DNA of 64,000 nt from Novosphingobium sp. (lineage in GTDB: Bacteria > Pseudomonadota > Alphaproteobacteria > Sphingomonadales > Sphingomonadaceae): positions 31,406 to 95,405 of the forward strand of contig NZ_JAIXZS010000098.1 of NCBI RefSeq assembly GCF_027489515.1. The letters run 5' to 3'. The position numbers were made by a program, and so were the translations under genes. The notes under the pieces are model-generated. The model did not search any database and was not told the DNA's origin. It saw only the letters and a program-made list of their open reading frames with translations. Below, in pieces: positions 1 through 10,735 of the stretch. How positions within the stretch are numbered: the first letter of the stretch is position 1; the number at the start of each line of letters is the position of its first letter.

Positions 1-1562
1 TGGCTTCGGGCTCGTGGACGGACTGGACTGGCGGCGAACCGGTGCTGAAGGACGCAGGCCAGCTGGTCGGCCGGGCGGGCGCGAACCTGCTGTTCCGCCA
101 CAATGGCCTGCACATCGAAGTGGTGATCGATCCGGCGCATCCCATCGGCAAGGACGATCCGGCGGGCATTGCCGACGTGTTGCTGGAAGCGGCGATCTCG
201 ACCATCTGCGACTGCGAGGATTCGGTCGCGGCGGTCGATGCCGAGGACAAGGTGGCGGCCTATGCCAACTGGCTGGGGCTGATGCAGGGGAACCTTGAGG
301 ATACCTTCGAGAAGGGCGGCGCGATGATGACGCGCCGGCTCAACCCGGACCGCATCTATACCGCGCCCGATGGCAGCACGCTGACGCTGCCGGGGCGCTC
401 GCTGCTGCTGGTGCGCAATGTGGGGCACCTGATGACCAATCCGGCGGTGCTGCTGCCGGGTGGCGGCGAGGCGCCTGAGGGCATCCTCGATGGCATCGTC
501 ACCAGCCTGATCGCGATGCATGACATCAATGGCGCGCGCCGCAACAGCCGCGCGGGCTCGGTCTACATCGTGAAGCCCAAGATGCATGGGCCGGAAGAGG
601 CCGCGTTCGCCAACGATCTGTTCGATGCCGTGGAAGACGTGCTGGGCCTTGCGCGCCACACCCTGAAGATCGGCGTGATGGACGAGGAGCGCCGCACGAG
701 CGCCAATCTGGCCGCCTGCATCCATGCGGTGAAGGACCGCATCATGTTCATCAACACCGGCTTCCTTGATCGTACCGGCGACGAGATGCACACCTCGATG
801 CAGGCAGGCGCGATGCTGCGCAAGGGCGACATGAAGACGAGCCCGTGGATCATCTCCTACGAGGATCGCAACGTGCAGATCGGGCTTGCCTCAGGGCTTT
901 CGGGCAAGGCGCAGATAGGCAAGGGCATGTGGGCTATGCCGGATCGCATGGCTGACATGCTGGTGCAGAAGGTGGGGCACCCGAAGACCGGCGCGAACAC
1001 CGCATGGGTCCCTTCGCCGACCGCGGCCGTTCTGCACGCGACGCATTACCATCAGGTCGATGTCTTCGCCCGGCAGGTGGAGCGCCGTGCCGAAGGGATT
1101 GCCAGCCTTGATGCGCTGCTGACCATTCCGGTGGCGGCTGGCCAGAACTGGTCCGAGGCGGACATTCAGGCCGAGATCGACAACAATGCGCAGGGCATTC
1201 TGGGATATGTGGTGCGCTGGGTCGATCAGGGGATCGGCTGCTCCAAGGTGCCCGATATCAACGACGTGGGCTTGATGGAGGACCGCGCGACGCTGCGCAT
1301 TTCGAGCCAGCATATCGCCAATTGGCTGCTGCACGGTGTGGTCTCCGCGGAACAGGTCGATGCCGCGCTGCTGCGCATGGCGGCCAAGGTTGATGCACAG
1401 AACGCTGGCGATCCGCTGTATCAGCCGATGGCGGGCAACCCGGAAGGCAGTCTGGCGTTTCAGGCGGCGCGCGCGCTGGTGTTCGATGGCGTATCGCAGC
1501 CGAGCGGTTATACCGAGCCGCTGCTGCACGCCTTCCGCCAGAAGGTGAAGGCGCTGGCCTGA
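1..1562 (+). CDS. glcB: Malate synthase G, C-terminal part (5' end outside window)
   Basis: Open frame from the window edge; malate synthase G-like sequence ([42 protein letters not shown]); followed by glcDEF. Confidence 0.95.
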   Translation, partial: ASGSWTDWTGGEPVLKDAGQLVGRAGANLLFRHNGLHIEVVIDPAHPIGKDDPAGIADVLLEAAISTICDCEDSVAAVDAEDKVAAYANWLGLMQGNLEDTFEKGGAMMTRRLNPDRIYTAPDGSTLTLPGRSLLLVRNVGHLMTNPAVLLPGGGEAPEGILDGIVTSLIAMHDINGARRNSRAGSVYIVKPKMHGPEEAAFANDLFDAVEDVLGLARHTLKIGVMDEERRTSANLAACIHAVKDRIMFINTGFLDRTGDEMHTSMQAGAMLRKGDMKTSPWIISYEDRNVQIGLASGLSGKAQIGKGMWAMPDRMADMLVQKVGHPKTGANTAWVPSPTAAVLHATHYHQVDVFARQVERRAEGIASLDALLTIPVAAGQNWSEADIQAEIDNNAQGILGYVVRWVDQGIGCSKVPDINDVGLMEDRATLRISSQHIANWLLHGVVSAEQVDAALLRMAAKVDAQNAGDPLYQPMAGNPEGSLAFQAARALVFDGVSQPSGYTEPLLHAFRQKVKALA

Positions 1563-1590
1563 GCTGGCGCCTGAGCCGGAGAAACCGCTG

Positions 1591-3084
1591 ATGACGATTG
1601 CCATGCCGGTGCCTGACGCGGAGACGCTCGCCAAGCGCGAGCGGATCGCGCGGGCGCTGCGGGCGATCGTGCCGGGGGAGGGCGTGATCGATGCGCCTGA
1701 GGCTTTGCGGCCGTGGGAATCGGATGGGCTGACGGCCTATCGCCAGCCGCCGCTCATGGTCGTGTTGCCGGAGACGACCGCGCAGGTTTCCGCCGTGCTC
1801 AAGTGGTGCCATGCCGAAGGCGTGAAGGTGGTGCCGCGCGGGGCGGGGACTTCGCTTTCGGGCGGGGCGCTGCCGCTGGCCGATGCGGTCCTGTTGGGGC
1901 TGGGCAAGTTCAAGCGCATCCTGGAGGTGGACTACGAGGACCGCGTGGCGGTGGTGCAGCCGGGGGTCACCAACCTTGCGATCACGCAAGCGGTGGAGGC
2001 TCGCGGCTTCTACTACGCACCCGATCCTTCAAGCCAGATCGCCTGCACCATCGGCGGCAATGTCGCGGAGAATTCGGGCGGGGTGCATTGCCTGAAATAC
2101 GGCCTCACCACGAACAACGTGCTGGGTGTCGAGATCGTGATGATGAACGGCGAGATCGTCCGGCTCGGCGGTCGGCATCTCGATCCTTGCGGGCTTGATC
2201 TTTTGGGCGTGGTGGTGGGCTCGGAGGGGCTGCTGGGCGTCGTCACCGAAGTGACGGTGCGCATCCTGCCGAAGCCCGAGACGGCGCGCGCGGTGCTGGT
2301 GGGCTTTCCCGATGCCGAACAGGCGGGCGCCTGTGTGGCGCAAGTCATCGCCGAAGGGATCATCCCGGCGGGCATGGAAATGATGGACCGGCCCGCGATC
2401 CATGCGGCGGAAGCGTTCGTGCAAGTGGGCTATCCGCTTGATGTGGGCGCGCTGCTGATCGTCGAGGTCGATGGGCCGGCGGCGGAGTGCGATTTCCTGA
2501 TTGGCGAGATTGCGCGGATTGCGGACGCGAATGGCGCGGTCACGTCTCGGGTTTCGGAAAACGAGGCGGAGCGCATGGCGTTCTGGGCGGGGCGCAAGGC
2601 GGCCTTTCCGGCAGTGGGGCGCATTTCGCCGGACTATCTCTGCATGGACGGCACGATCCCTCGGCGGCGGCTACCCGATGTGTTGCGGCGGATGGAGGAG
2701 CTTTCGGGCGAGTATGGCCTCAGGGTGGCCAACGTGTTCCACGCGGGCGATGGCAACCTGCATCCGCTGATCCTCTATGATGCCAATGTGCCGGGGGAGC
2801 TCGACAAGGCCGAGGCCTTTGGCGCGGATATCCTGCGGCTCTGTGTCTCGGTCGGCGGGGTGCTGACGGGCGAGCACGGCGTGGGGATCGAGAAGCGCGA
2901 TCTGATGCCCGCGATGTTCTCCGAGGCGGACCTCAAGCAGCAGCAGCGGGTGAAGTGCGCGTTCGATCCGGAACTGCTGCTCAATCCGGGCAAGGTGTTC
3001 CCGGTGCTGCACCGCTGCGCGGAGCTGGGGCGGATGCATGTCCATCATGGCGCGCTGCCGCATCCCGAGTTGCCGAGATTCTGA
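1591..3084 (+). CDS. glcD: Glycolate oxidase subunit GlcD, FAD-linked
   Basis: FAD-binding PCMH-type motif PRGAGTSLSGGALP, C-terminal GEHGVGIEKRDLM; operon context. Confidence 0.95.
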   Translation: MTIAMPVPDAETLAKRERIARALRAIVPGEGVIDAPEALRPWESDGLTAYRQPPLMVVLPETTAQVSAVLKWCHAEGVKVVPRGAGTSLSGGALPLADAVLLGLGKFKRILEVDYEDRVAVVQPGVTNLAITQAVEARGFYYAPDPSSQIACTIGGNVAENSGGVHCLKYGLTTNNVLGVEIVMMNGEIVRLGGRHLDPCGLDLLGVVVGSEGLLGVVTEVTVRILPKPETARAVLVGFPDAEQAGACVAQVIAEGIIPAGMEMMDRPAIHAAEAFVQVGYPLDVGALLIVEVDGPAAECDFLIGEIARIADANGAVTSRVSENEAERMAFWAGRKAAFPAVGRISPDYLCMDGTIPRRRLPDVLRRMEELSGEYGLRVANVFHAGDGNLHPLILYDANVPGELDKAEAFGADILRLCVSVGGVLTGEHGVGIEKRDLMPAMFSEADLKQQQRVKCAFDPELLLNPGKVFPVLHRCAELGRMHVHHGALPHPELPRF

Positions 3085-4217
3085 TGCTGGAGCCGAGGGA
3101 CGCGGCGGACCTTGCCGAGATTGTTGCCGATGCGGCGGCACAGGGGCGCAAGCTGGAACTGCGCGGCGGCGGAACCAAGGCGGCATTCGGCGCGCCGCGC
3201 GAGGCCGAGGTGGCTTCGCTGGCGGGGCTGACGGGCGTGGTCGATTACGACCCTGCCGAACTGGTGCTGACTGTGCGGGCGGGGACGCTGCTCAGCGATG
3301 TGCAGGCGCTGGTTGCGTCTGAAGGGCAGATGCTGGCGTTCGAGCCATGGGGCGAACCCGCCGCGACGATCGGCGGGACGGTGGCGGCGGGCGTGGCGGG
3401 TTCGCGGCGGGTGACGGCAGGGAGCGCGCGCGATCACCTCTTGGGGCTGACGGCGGTTTCGGGCCGGGGCGAGGTGTTTGTCGCAGGCGCCAAGGTGGTC
3501 AAGAACGTGACGGGCTATGACCTGCCCAAGCTGATGGCGGGATCGTGGGGGCGGCTGGGGGCGATGGCCGAGCTGACGCTGAAGGTGCTGCCCGCTCCGC
3601 GCCATGTGGTGACGTTGGCGGCGCGCGGACTGGCTCCGGCGGCGGCCCATGCGGCGATGGCCTGCGCGCTGGGGAGCCGGGCGGACGTTTCTGCCGCCGC
3701 CGCGCTGCCCGATGGGACGGTGCTGCTGCGCGTGGCGGGGTTCGCGCCCTCAGTGGCGGCGCGCTGCGCGGTGCTGCCGGATCTGCTCGCCGGGCATTGT
3801 GCGCTTGAAGCGATGGCTGAGGATGAAGCTGCGCCGCTCTGGCGACAGGCTATGGCGGGTGAGGCCCTGCGCGGGACGGTGCGCTGGGATGTGCATCTGC
3901 CGCCGCGCCACGCGGCCGAGCTGATTGCCGCACTGCCCGAGGGCACGGACTGGGCGATGGACTGGGGCGGCGGGCGGCTCTGGATCGGCACGGATCGCGA
4001 GGATCAGGCAGTGCGCGAGGCTGCGGCACGGCTCGGCGGCGAAGCGCGGCTAGTTGTGGCGCCCGAGGCGATGCGCGCCCGCCTGAACGCGTTTCATCCG
4101 CGCGCAAGGAGCGTGCTGGCGCTGGAAGCCCGCGTACGCCGCGCGTTTGATCCCAAAGGCGTTTTCGCCACCGGGCGATTTGCGGAGGACGGTGATGCAG
4201 ACGCAGTTTCCGCCTGA
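3084..4217 (+). CDS. glcE: Glycolate oxidase subunit GlcE (FAD-binding)
   Basis: Starts at the ATG overlapping the glcD stop (TGATG); LRGGGTKAAFG FAD-binding motif; between glcD and glcF. Confidence 0.9.
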   Translation: MLEPRDAADLAEIVADAAAQGRKLELRGGGTKAAFGAPREAEVASLAGLTGVVDYDPAELVLTVRAGTLLSDVQALVASEGQMLAFEPWGEPAATIGGTVAAGVAGSRRVTAGSARDHLLGLTAVSGRGEVFVAGAKVVKNVTGYDLPKLMAGSWGRLGAMAELTLKVLPAPRHVVTLAARGLAPAAAHAAMACALGSRADVSAAAALPDGTVLLRVAGFAPSVAARCAVLPDLLAGHCALEAMAEDEAAPLWRQAMAGEALRGTVRWDVHLPPRHAAELIAALPEGTDWAMDWGGGRLWIGTDREDQAVREAAARLGGEARLVVAPEAMRARLNAFHPRARSVLALEARVRRAFDPKGVFATGRFAEDGDADAVSA

Positions 4218-5508
4218 AGCGCTGAGCGATCCGGCGATGGCGACATCCGAAGGCGTGATCCGCAAGTGCGTGCACTGCGGGTTCTGCACCGCGACGTGCC
4301 CGACTTATGTGCTGCTCGGCGACGAGAACGACAGCCCGCGCGGTCGGATCTATCTGATCAAGGACATGCTAGAGAACCAGCGCGCGCCGGGGCCGGAAAC
4401 GGTCAAGCATGTCGACCGCTGCCTTTCCTGTCTCGCCTGCATGACGACGTGTCCTTCGGGCGTGAACTACATGCATCTCGTCGATCATGCGCGGGCCTAT
4501 ATCCACGAGCATTATCGGCGGCCCTGGCACGAGCGGGTGACGCGGCAGCTGCTGGCGTGGGTGCTGCCTTATCCCGGGCGGATGCGGTTGGCGCTGGACC
4601 TTGCGCCGCTGGGCCGGCCGTTCCTGCCGCTGATGAAGCGCGTGAAGGCGTTCCGCCCGCTCGCGGCGATGGTGGAACTCGCGCCCAAGCGGGTGCCCGC
4701 GCCAGTTCTGGTGCAGCCGCAGCACATGGCCAGCCCCAAGGGCCGCGTGGCGCTGCTGCAGGGCTGTGCCGAACCTGTGCTGAGCCCCGAGGTCCGCGCC
4801 GCCACGGTGCGACTGCTCGAACGCGCGGGGTGCGAAGTGGTTTTCGCGCAGGGCGAGGGCTGCTGCGGGGCGCTCGTCCACCATCTGGGGCGCGAGCATG
4901 ATGCGCTGGATGCGGCGCGGCGCAATGTCGATGCGTGGACGCGTGAGATCGAAGGCGGCGGGTTGGACGCGGTGATCGTCACCACGTCGGGCTGCGGCAC
5001 CACGATCAAGGACTATGGCCATATGCTGCGCGGGGATCTGGCCTATGCCGAGAAAGCGGCACGGGTGAGCGCGCTGGCGATGGATGTCAGCGAGTATCTG
5101 GCCAAGACGGGCCTGCCTGCGGCCACCCCGCGCGGGCTGACCGTCGCGTATCATCCGCCCTGTTCTTTGCAGCATGGGCAGAAGGTGACCGAGGCACCGA
5201 AGCGGCTACTGGCGGACGCGGGCTATAGCGTGCGGCTGCCCGCCGAGGCGCACCTGTGCTGCGGTTCGGCGGGGACCTACAACATCCTCCAGAGCGAGCT
5301 GGCCGGCCAGCTCGGTGCGCGCAAGGCCGAGCGGCTGACGGCGCTGGAGGCCGATGTGATCGCGACCGGCAATGTCGGCTGCGCGGTGCAGATCGCCCGC
5401 CATACCTTTGGGCACTCCGGCCTTCCCGTCGTCCACACCATCGAACTGCTTGACTGGGCGACCGGCGGGCCAGCCCCTCAAGCCTTGAAGCATCTTCCCC
5501 AGGAGTAA
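4195..5508 (+). CDS. glcF: Glycolate oxidase iron-sulfur subunit GlcF
   Basis: Two CxxCxxCxxxCP ferredoxin motifs (CVHCGFCTATCP, CLSCLACMTTCP) and C-terminal CCG domains. Confidence 0.95.
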   Translation: MQTQFPPEALSDPAMATSEGVIRKCVHCGFCTATCPTYVLLGDENDSPRGRIYLIKDMLENQRAPGPETVKHVDRCLSCLACMTTCPSGVNYMHLVDHARAYIHEHYRRPWHERVTRQLLAWVLPYPGRMRLALDLAPLGRPFLPLMKRVKAFRPLAAMVELAPKRVPAPVLVQPQHMASPKGRVALLQGCAEPVLSPEVRAATVRLLERAGCEVVFAQGEGCCGALVHHLGREHDALDAARRNVDAWTREIEGGGLDAVIVTTSGCGTTIKDYGHMLRGDLAYAEKAARVSALAMDVSEYLAKTGLPAATPRGLTVAYHPPCSLQHGQKVTEAPKRLLADAGYSVRLPAEAHLCCGSAGTYNILQSELAGQLGARKAERLTALEADVIATGNVGCAVQIARHTFGHSGLPVVHTIELLDWATGGPAPQALKHLPQE

Positions 5509-5933
5509 TGACAATGACCCGTATTTCGCTCGAACAGGCCCAGACCATCGTTTCGGGGGCCATCACCAAAGCGCGCGCGCTGGGCCTCAAGCCGATCAGC
5601 GTTGCCGTGCTCGATGCCGGCGGCCACATGATCGCCTTCGCGCGCGAGGATGGCTCCTCGAACCTGCGCCCGCAGATCGCGACGGCCAAGGCCTCAGGTG
5701 CGCTGGCGCTCGGCGTCTCCTCGCGCGTGATCGGCGAGATGGCGATCGAGCGGCCAACCTTCATCAACGCGGCAGCAGGCCTCAATCCTGCGGGAATCGT
5801 GCCCGCAGCGGGCGGCGTGCTGGTGAAGGATGCCGGCGGCATGGTGATCGGTGCAGTCGGCGTGACGGGCGATACCAGCGACAACGACGAACAGGCTGCG
5901 CTCGCCGGGATCGCCGCGGCCGGGCTCGGCTGA
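5508..5933 (+). CDS. glcG: GlcG/HbpS-family heme-binding-like protein
   Basis: DUF336-type sequence (SVAVLDAGGHMIAFAREDGS, GAVGVTGDTSDNDEQAALAGI); directly downstream of glcF. Confidence 0.85.
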   Translation: MTMTRISLEQAQTIVSGAITKARALGLKPISVAVLDAGGHMIAFAREDGSSNLRPQIATAKASGALALGVSSRVIGEMAIERPTFINAAAGLNPAGIVPAAGGVLVKDAGGMVIGAVGVTGDTSDNDEQAALAGIAAAGLG

Positions 5934-6065
5934 GGCAGCCGGATTGCTACAGGAGCGCTGCCCCCTTCGCTGGCGGCGGCGTTCCATGCTGGCCTGTCGG
6001 GGGGGGGCGCCGCCAGGTGTCCTTGGATCAAGCGGCCCCTGATGGATGCGACCCTATCGATCCAC

Positions 6066-7100
6066 TCATGCGCCTTGGAATGCGCGCGGCGCTCCGCGCA
6101 CTGATCGCAGGAGTGCAGACCATTGCGTTTGGCGGACCTGACGGCAGTTCCAGATTGTTTCGCGGGCCTGTCTTGCAATCACCGGCAAGTTTGCCGACCG
6201 GAGGTGGCAAAGGGCATCCTCGATTGATTCCTGATCGGTGAAATCGACGATGGCACCCGCACCTGCGGCTTGTTCGACAAGTCCATCGACAGGTGCAACC
6301 ATGACCGGGCGCCCGGCCTCGCGCGCTTCGTTGGCAACCATGCCATAGGCTTCCCACCGCGATGGCACCGCGACCACATCACACCTGCGCAGAAACGCGG
6401 CCACATCATCCACTTTGCCGGCAAAGCGGATCGCCGGGCAGTCCCCCGCCATGGTCCGCAGCTTCGCCTCGTCCTCGCCAAACCCGCCCAGAATGAGATC
6501 ACAATCCTGAAACCAGCCGCTGAGAAATGCGGCGATCAGGATGTCGAACCCCTTCTGCTCGCAAAATCGGCCATAGGCACCAATCCGCAAGCGCTGACCC
6601 GCCTTGGGCAAGGGCAGCTCGGCAAGTCCGGGGTTTTGGACAAAGGGATGGATCACCGCCATCCGGCCCGCGTCGATACCCGCCGCTTCCTGCAGCCATT
6701 CCGATTGGGCGCGTGATACGCAGACGATCTGGTCAACGAGCCGCATCGCAAGCCACAACATGGCCCGGAAGCGCGACCTGCTAGGGACATGAATGGTTTC
6801 CCAAGCGCGCGTGTAGCTGTGCTCGACATGGATGATCCGCGCCTGTGGGTTGCGGAGCTTCAAACTCGCCAGAAACAACAGGCGGCGCCAGTTGGGCGGA
6901 AAATGCGTGATAATGACATCGGCCGCGATGCGCGGCGCGATGGTCGTTGCGGGAGGCAGGACTATGGTTGTCGCCTCAGCGATCCGGCGCAGTTCCACTG
7001 CCGCGAACACGCCAAGCGCGCGGGTAACGCCGCCCAGCGAGCAATCGTCGAGCAGATTGGCAACACGGATGCGCTTGCCGGGCGAAACTGCTGCGGTCAT
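6066..7100 (-). CDS. Glycosyltransferase (GT4-like)
   Basis: GT1/GT4-like C-terminal domain (GAYGRFCEQKGFDILIAAF, VVAVPSRWEAYGMVANEAREAGRPVM); overlaps upstream GT gene. Confidence 0.85.
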   Translation of the reverse strand: MTAAVSPGKRIRVANLLDDCSLGGVTRALGVFAAVELRRIAEATTIVLPPATTIAPRIAADVIITHFPPNWRRLLFLASLKLRNPQARIIHVEHSYTRAWETIHVPSRSRFRAMLWLAMRLVDQIVCVSRAQSEWLQEAAGIDAGRMAVIHPFVQNPGLAELPLPKAGQRLRIGAYGRFCEQKGFDILIAAFLSGWFQDCDLILGGFGEDEAKLRTMAGDCPAIRFAGKVDDVAAFLRRCDVVAVPSRWEAYGMVANEAREAGRPVMVAPVDGLVEQAAGAGAIVDFTDQESIEDALCHLRSANLPVIARQARETIWNCRQVRQTQWSALLRSVRGAPRAFQGA

Positions 7101-8113
7101 GCCACCAACTGCCCACCGGCTGCGCGCCCGGCGAGGCGGGCGAACTGGTCAGGACCGATCAAGCGCCCCGCAATTGCAGCTGCCAATGTAGTCAGCGACT
7201 TCACCGGCTCTTCCAGCAAAGGCTTGATGCTGCTGGCTGCGGCCCCGCGCAGCAGCGCCATTGCCATGCCGGCATCTCCGAGCTGGATGGCGCGGCGGGC
7301 CAGATAACGAAGCTGATAGGCACGGGCGCGAGCGATATGGCGGGCTGTGAATTCGGGGGCATAGCGGGTCATCCGCGTGACCACGCCTTCCCAGGTTTCA
7401 TATTGCCGCAGGATCTGCGCGGAGAGACCGCCGCTGCCGATACGGTACTCGGTCAGTACCTGCGCGATGCCCTCGAAGCGTACGCCGCCCGTCAGCGAGA
7501 GGCGGAGCCACATTTCGATGTCTTCGGACTGGCGCAGCGATTCATCGAACCAGCAGGTGCGCGACCGTTCGTGCGGGTGGGCAAACGCGACCGTATCGAG
7601 CGCCGAGCGCCGCAATACGGGCGCGGAACCGTTGCCCACCGGATTGCGGCAGAAGATGTCCTTGGCCGCCACGGCCTTGAGCTTCGGTCGCTGGACGATC
7701 CGCAGCGGCTGGCCAGCAGCGTCGATGAAACGCGAGGGCGCGAAGCTGAGGCCCATCTCGGGCGCGTTATCGAGGTGGATAACGTGGAGCATCAGCTTCT
7801 CGGGGAGCCAGCGATCATCGGAATCGAGCAGCGCGACAAATTCCCCCCGCGCTGCGGCAATTCCGGTGTTGCGCGCCCCGGCAAGCCCGCGGTTCTGCTG
7901 CGAAACGATGGTGATGCGCGGATCGGCAAAGGATCGGCAGATCTCCATCGAGGCATCATGGCCGCCATCATCGACAATGATCAGCTCGAAATCGGTGAAG
8001 GTCTGCGCGAGCACGGAACTGATCGCCTCGGCGACATAGGCTTCGACATTGTAGACAGGCATGACGACCGAGACACGCGGCACATCCCGGGGATGCGAGG
8101 TAGAGATTTCCAT
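7097..8113 (-). CDS. Glycosyltransferase family 2
   Basis: GT2 N-terminus VSVVMPVYNVEAYVAEAISSVLAQTFTDFELIIVDDGG and DSDD. Confidence 0.9.
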   Translation of the reverse strand: MEISTSHPRDVPRVSVVMPVYNVEAYVAEAISSVLAQTFTDFELIIVDDGGHDASMEICRSFADPRITIVSQQNRGLAGARNTGIAAARGEFVALLDSDDRWLPEKLMLHVIHLDNAPEMGLSFAPSRFIDAAGQPLRIVQRPKLKAVAAKDIFCRNPVGNGSAPVLRRSALDTVAFAHPHERSRTCWFDESLRQSEDIEMWLRLSLTGGVRFEGIAQVLTEYRIGSGGLSAQILRQYETWEGVVTRMTRYAPEFTARHIARARAYQLRYLARRAIQLGDAGMAMALLRGAAASSIKPLLEEPVKSLTTLAAAIAGRLIGPDQFARLAGRAAGGQLVA

Positions 8114-8144
8114 TGTTCAAACTTTCTGAGTGGCAAACGGGTGT

Positions 8145-9125
8145 TCAGGCGAAGATGCGGCGACGCATGGCGCGCGGGATCAGCGGCGCGGCGCAGGCGG
8201 CCACGACCGTGGCGAGCCCGCGCTTCCATTCGGCCAAGAAGCTGCGCGCATCGAGGCGAAGGCCGCGCACGACAAACTTCAACGCACGGAGCGGGCTGGC
8301 GCCGGAGCGGAGCATGCGGCGCGCAAGGTAGCGACAATAGAGCGCCTCGAGCGAAGCGCGGATCGCAGCATCGTCAATGTAGCGATCGATCAGAACGCGC
8401 CAGCCGGCATGCATCTGGGCATGATCCATGGAGAGGCCGTCCGGGCTGAAACGATAGCCGGTCAGCACGCTGTCAATGCCGCACACCTTGCCGCCGCGCG
8501 AAACCAGCCGCGCGACGAACTCCTGGTCTTCGGCGAACTTCAGGCGCTCGTCGAACTTGCCCAGCATGATGAACCAGTCACGGCGCACGACGAGGTTGGA
8601 CGCAGTGCACACGGGGTTCTCGCCCAGTACGTCCACGAGTTGCGGCATCGGCGAAGAGATCGTCGAGACGGTCTGCGCTCCGTCAAGCGTCTCGGCATTC
8701 TGCGCAATGAACGCGATCCGGGCAAAGCTCGCCGCCAGCTCGGGCTCCTCGCGGTGCAGCGCGATATGGTGGCCAAGCTTGTCCCGCGCCCACAGATCGT
8801 CTGCATCAAGAAATGCGACGAGGGGCGCCGTGGCAAGCTCCACGCCGAGGTTGCGGGCCGCTGAAACGCCGCCGTTGCGCTTCGAGACGACCCTTATGCG
8901 CGGATCCTGGGCGGCCAGCTCAAGCAGGATGTCGAGGCTATCGTCGGTCGAGCCATCATCGATTGCGACGATCTCGAACCAGCGAAACGACTGGGCAAGA
9001 GCCGAGTTGATCGTTGCGGCGATGGTCTGGGCCGCATTGTACACCGGCACCACGACCGAGATTTCGGGGCGAATGTCGGCGTAATCGTCCCGCGTGTCAG
9101 CGGGAAAACAGCGAGTCTGGATCAT
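8145..9125 (-). CDS. Glycosyltransferase family 2
   Basis: ISVVVPVYNAAQTIAATINSALAQSF, AFLDADD; ATG at 9125 overlaps the upstream stop, so the longer track ORF (to 9872) is an over-extension. Confidence 0.88.
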   Translation of the reverse strand: MIQTRCFPADTRDDYADIRPEISVVVPVYNAAQTIAATINSALAQSFRWFEIVAIDDGSTDDSLDILLELAAQDPRIRVVSKRNGGVSAARNLGVELATAPLVAFLDADDLWARDKLGHHIALHREEPELAASFARIAFIAQNAETLDGAQTVSTISSPMPQLVDVLGENPVCTASNLVVRRDWFIMLGKFDERLKFAEDQEFVARLVSRGGKVCGIDSVLTGYRFSPDGLSMDHAQMHAGWRVLIDRYIDDAAIRASLEALYCRYLARRMLRSGASPLRALKFVVRGLRLDARSFLAEWKRGLATVVAACAAPLIPRAMRRRIFA

Positions 9126-10429
9126 GAGCGGGACTCCTTGGGGAAGACGTGAATTCGAAACAGGCCGAGCGCGGGAAGCAGGACGCGCGACCCGTTCCAG
9201 AGCGCGCCAAGGGTCTGGCCCGCAATCAGGCCGACGACGGCGAACTTGAGCTCGCCAGCGTGTGCGCCGAGCGATAGCCCCCCGAGCGCCAGCACGCAGG
9301 TCAACGTGCTGTTGGCAGCATCGGTGCCGACCTGGCCCTGTGCGCGCAGCCAGCATCCGGTGATCTGCGCGATCAGCAGCGGGATACCGGCAAGGCAAAG
9401 AAGGGCGATCAGCGGCGCCGCAAAGGCCCAATGCGCACCAAACACCAGCGGAACATAGAACGGTGCCGCCAGTGCCTGCAGCGCGACGATGGGCACGAAT
9501 ACGGCAGCGCCGCCCAGCGCGATACGGCGCAGCATGGCGATGCGGGCAGCCCCGACCTGCGCGGCGCAGAGCATCGGGAAAGCAACAGTTCCGAATGCCG
9601 TCACCAGTGAGCTGACGATCCCGACACCGGCGTTGAACGCAAAATAGTAGGTGCCCAGTGCCGAAGTGCCCAGCAACGCCGCGATGATCAGATTGTCGCC
9701 TTGGGTGCGCAGGGCGCTCATCCCGTCGGCCAGCATGATCGGGCCGGCAAAGCGCAGCATCCGTGCGGCCGGAATCCGTCCGGCCGCAGGATCCGGGCGC
9801 CAAGGTGCGGCGCGACGGGCAAGGACCAGCCAGAGCGGCGCGGTCAGCAGCTTGGGGAGCACGATAGACCACGGGCTCGGCCAGATCAGGAGCAATGCGG
9901 CGGTGAGGATCTGATCCGCGATGGACTGGCTCGCTCCTATCCGGGCGAGGCGGGTTACCAGCCCAGCGCGCATGGCGATGTAGAATTGCACATGGCCGCC
10001 CGCCATGAAGGGATAGACGAGCGTGAGGACGGCGAGCATGGCGGCCGCCGTCGGCCGGTGAAACACGGCGGCGAGGAGCGCCGCGACGAGCATCTGCAAG
10101 ATCATCAGCGCAGCGGCCCAGGCCGTGTAGAACCGCTGGACCGAATTGCAGGTCGCGGCGAGTTCTTCCGGCTGCGCCTGCACGATCTGCTGGCCGGTGC
10201 CGATCCGTTCGAGCACGCGCACCAGTTCGAAAACGGTGAGCGCCAGTGCGGCCTCACCGACAATCGCCGGTGCCAGGCTTCGTGCAATGACAACCGTCGT
10301 CAGCAGCCGGACCAAGCGCGTCGCCACTTCCGCACTGCCATAGCTGCCGAGCCCGCGCGCCAGCTGCGCGAAGTGCGGACCGATGCGGTGCTCGGCTATC
10401 TGGATCAGGCGCAAGGACAAGGGATGCAC
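9122..10429 (-). CDS. Polysaccharide flippase / Wzx-like transporter
   Basis: Multi-helix protein LGSYGSAEVATRLVRLLTTVVIARSLAP, typical of oligosaccharide flippases. Track ORF starts at TTG 10477, inside a sigma-54-like element; GTG at 10429 is an alternative, so the start is uncertain. Confidence 0.8.
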   Translation of the reverse strand: MHPLSLRLIQIAEHRIGPHFAQLARGLGSYGSAEVATRLVRLLTTVVIARSLAPAIVGEAALALTVFELVRVLERIGTGQQIVQAQPEELAATCNSVQRFYTAWAAALMILQMLVAALLAAVFHRPTAAAMLAVLTLVYPFMAGGHVQFYIAMRAGLVTRLARIGASQSIADQILTAALLLIWPSPWSIVLPKLLTAPLWLVLARRAAPWRPDPAAGRIPAARMLRFAGPIMLADGMSALRTQGDNLIIAALLGTSALGTYYFAFNAGVGIVSSLVTAFGTVAFPMLCAAQVGAARIAMLRRIALGGAAVFVPIVALQALAAPFYVPLVFGAHWAFAAPLIALLCLAGIPLLIAQITGCWLRAQGQVGTDAANSTLTCVLALGGLSLGAHAGELKFAVVGLIAGQTLGALWNGSRVLLPALGLFRIHVFPKESRS

Positions 10430-10472
10430 TCCGGTGTGGGCGTTGCCTGAGCAACTTCTCAGCCGGTGCAGT

Positions 10473-10488
10473 TTCAAAAAGCGTGCCA
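10473..10488 (-). promoter_or_regulatory. Near-canonical sigma-54 promoter for the flippase/GT operon
   Basis: Minus strand TGGCACGCTTTTTGAA: perfect -24 TGGCACG and TTG at -12, but GA instead of GC at the last positions. Confidence 0.5.
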
Positions 10489-10542
10489 GAAAGGGGAAAG
10501 CCCGAATTGCACGGTTATCGGATGGTCAGGCCGGGTCGGCCA

Positions 10543-10619
10543 TGTGCATCGTGCAAAGGACATTGCCGGGAGCCGCTGCAAAATGCGCAGAAGCTCGCCC
10601 ACCTTTTGCATTATGCAAC
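10543..10619. promoter_or_regulatory. Cluster of three 15-bp inverted repeats, candidate enhancer (UAS) for a sigma-54 activator
   Basis: TGTGCA-TCG-TGCAAA (10543-10557), GCTGCA-AAA-TGCGCA (10575-10589), TTTGCA-TTA-TGCAAC (10605-10619). Confidence 0.65.
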
Positions 10620-10672
10620 TTCGCAATCTGGTAGGCGACCTTATAGCGCTGAATATTCGAAATAATTCAAAC

Positions 10673-10688
10673 TGGCACGGCTTCTGCT
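10673..10688 (+). promoter_or_regulatory. Sigma-54 (RpoN) promoter upstream of ATP-grasp gene
   Basis: TGGCACGGCTTCTGCT; GG-N10-GC spacing; 48 bp before the ATG. Confidence 0.8.
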
Positions 10689-10735
10689 TTGAACCGGGCG
10701 CGACAACAGCTCGCTCTCCTCAATAAGGTGCCGAC

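Noticed and set aside
5970-6016. Terminator of the glc operon
   Set aside because: CTGGCGGCG...CGCCGCCAG can pair, but the loop is long, G-rich and lacks a T-run; not supported enough.
9126-9872. Upstream extension of the GT2 ORF (track 8145..9872)
   Set aside because: The extension is antisense-like, low-information Arg/Ala-rich translation lying out of frame inside the flippase gene; ATG 9125 gives a complete GT2 protein with ATGA overlap.
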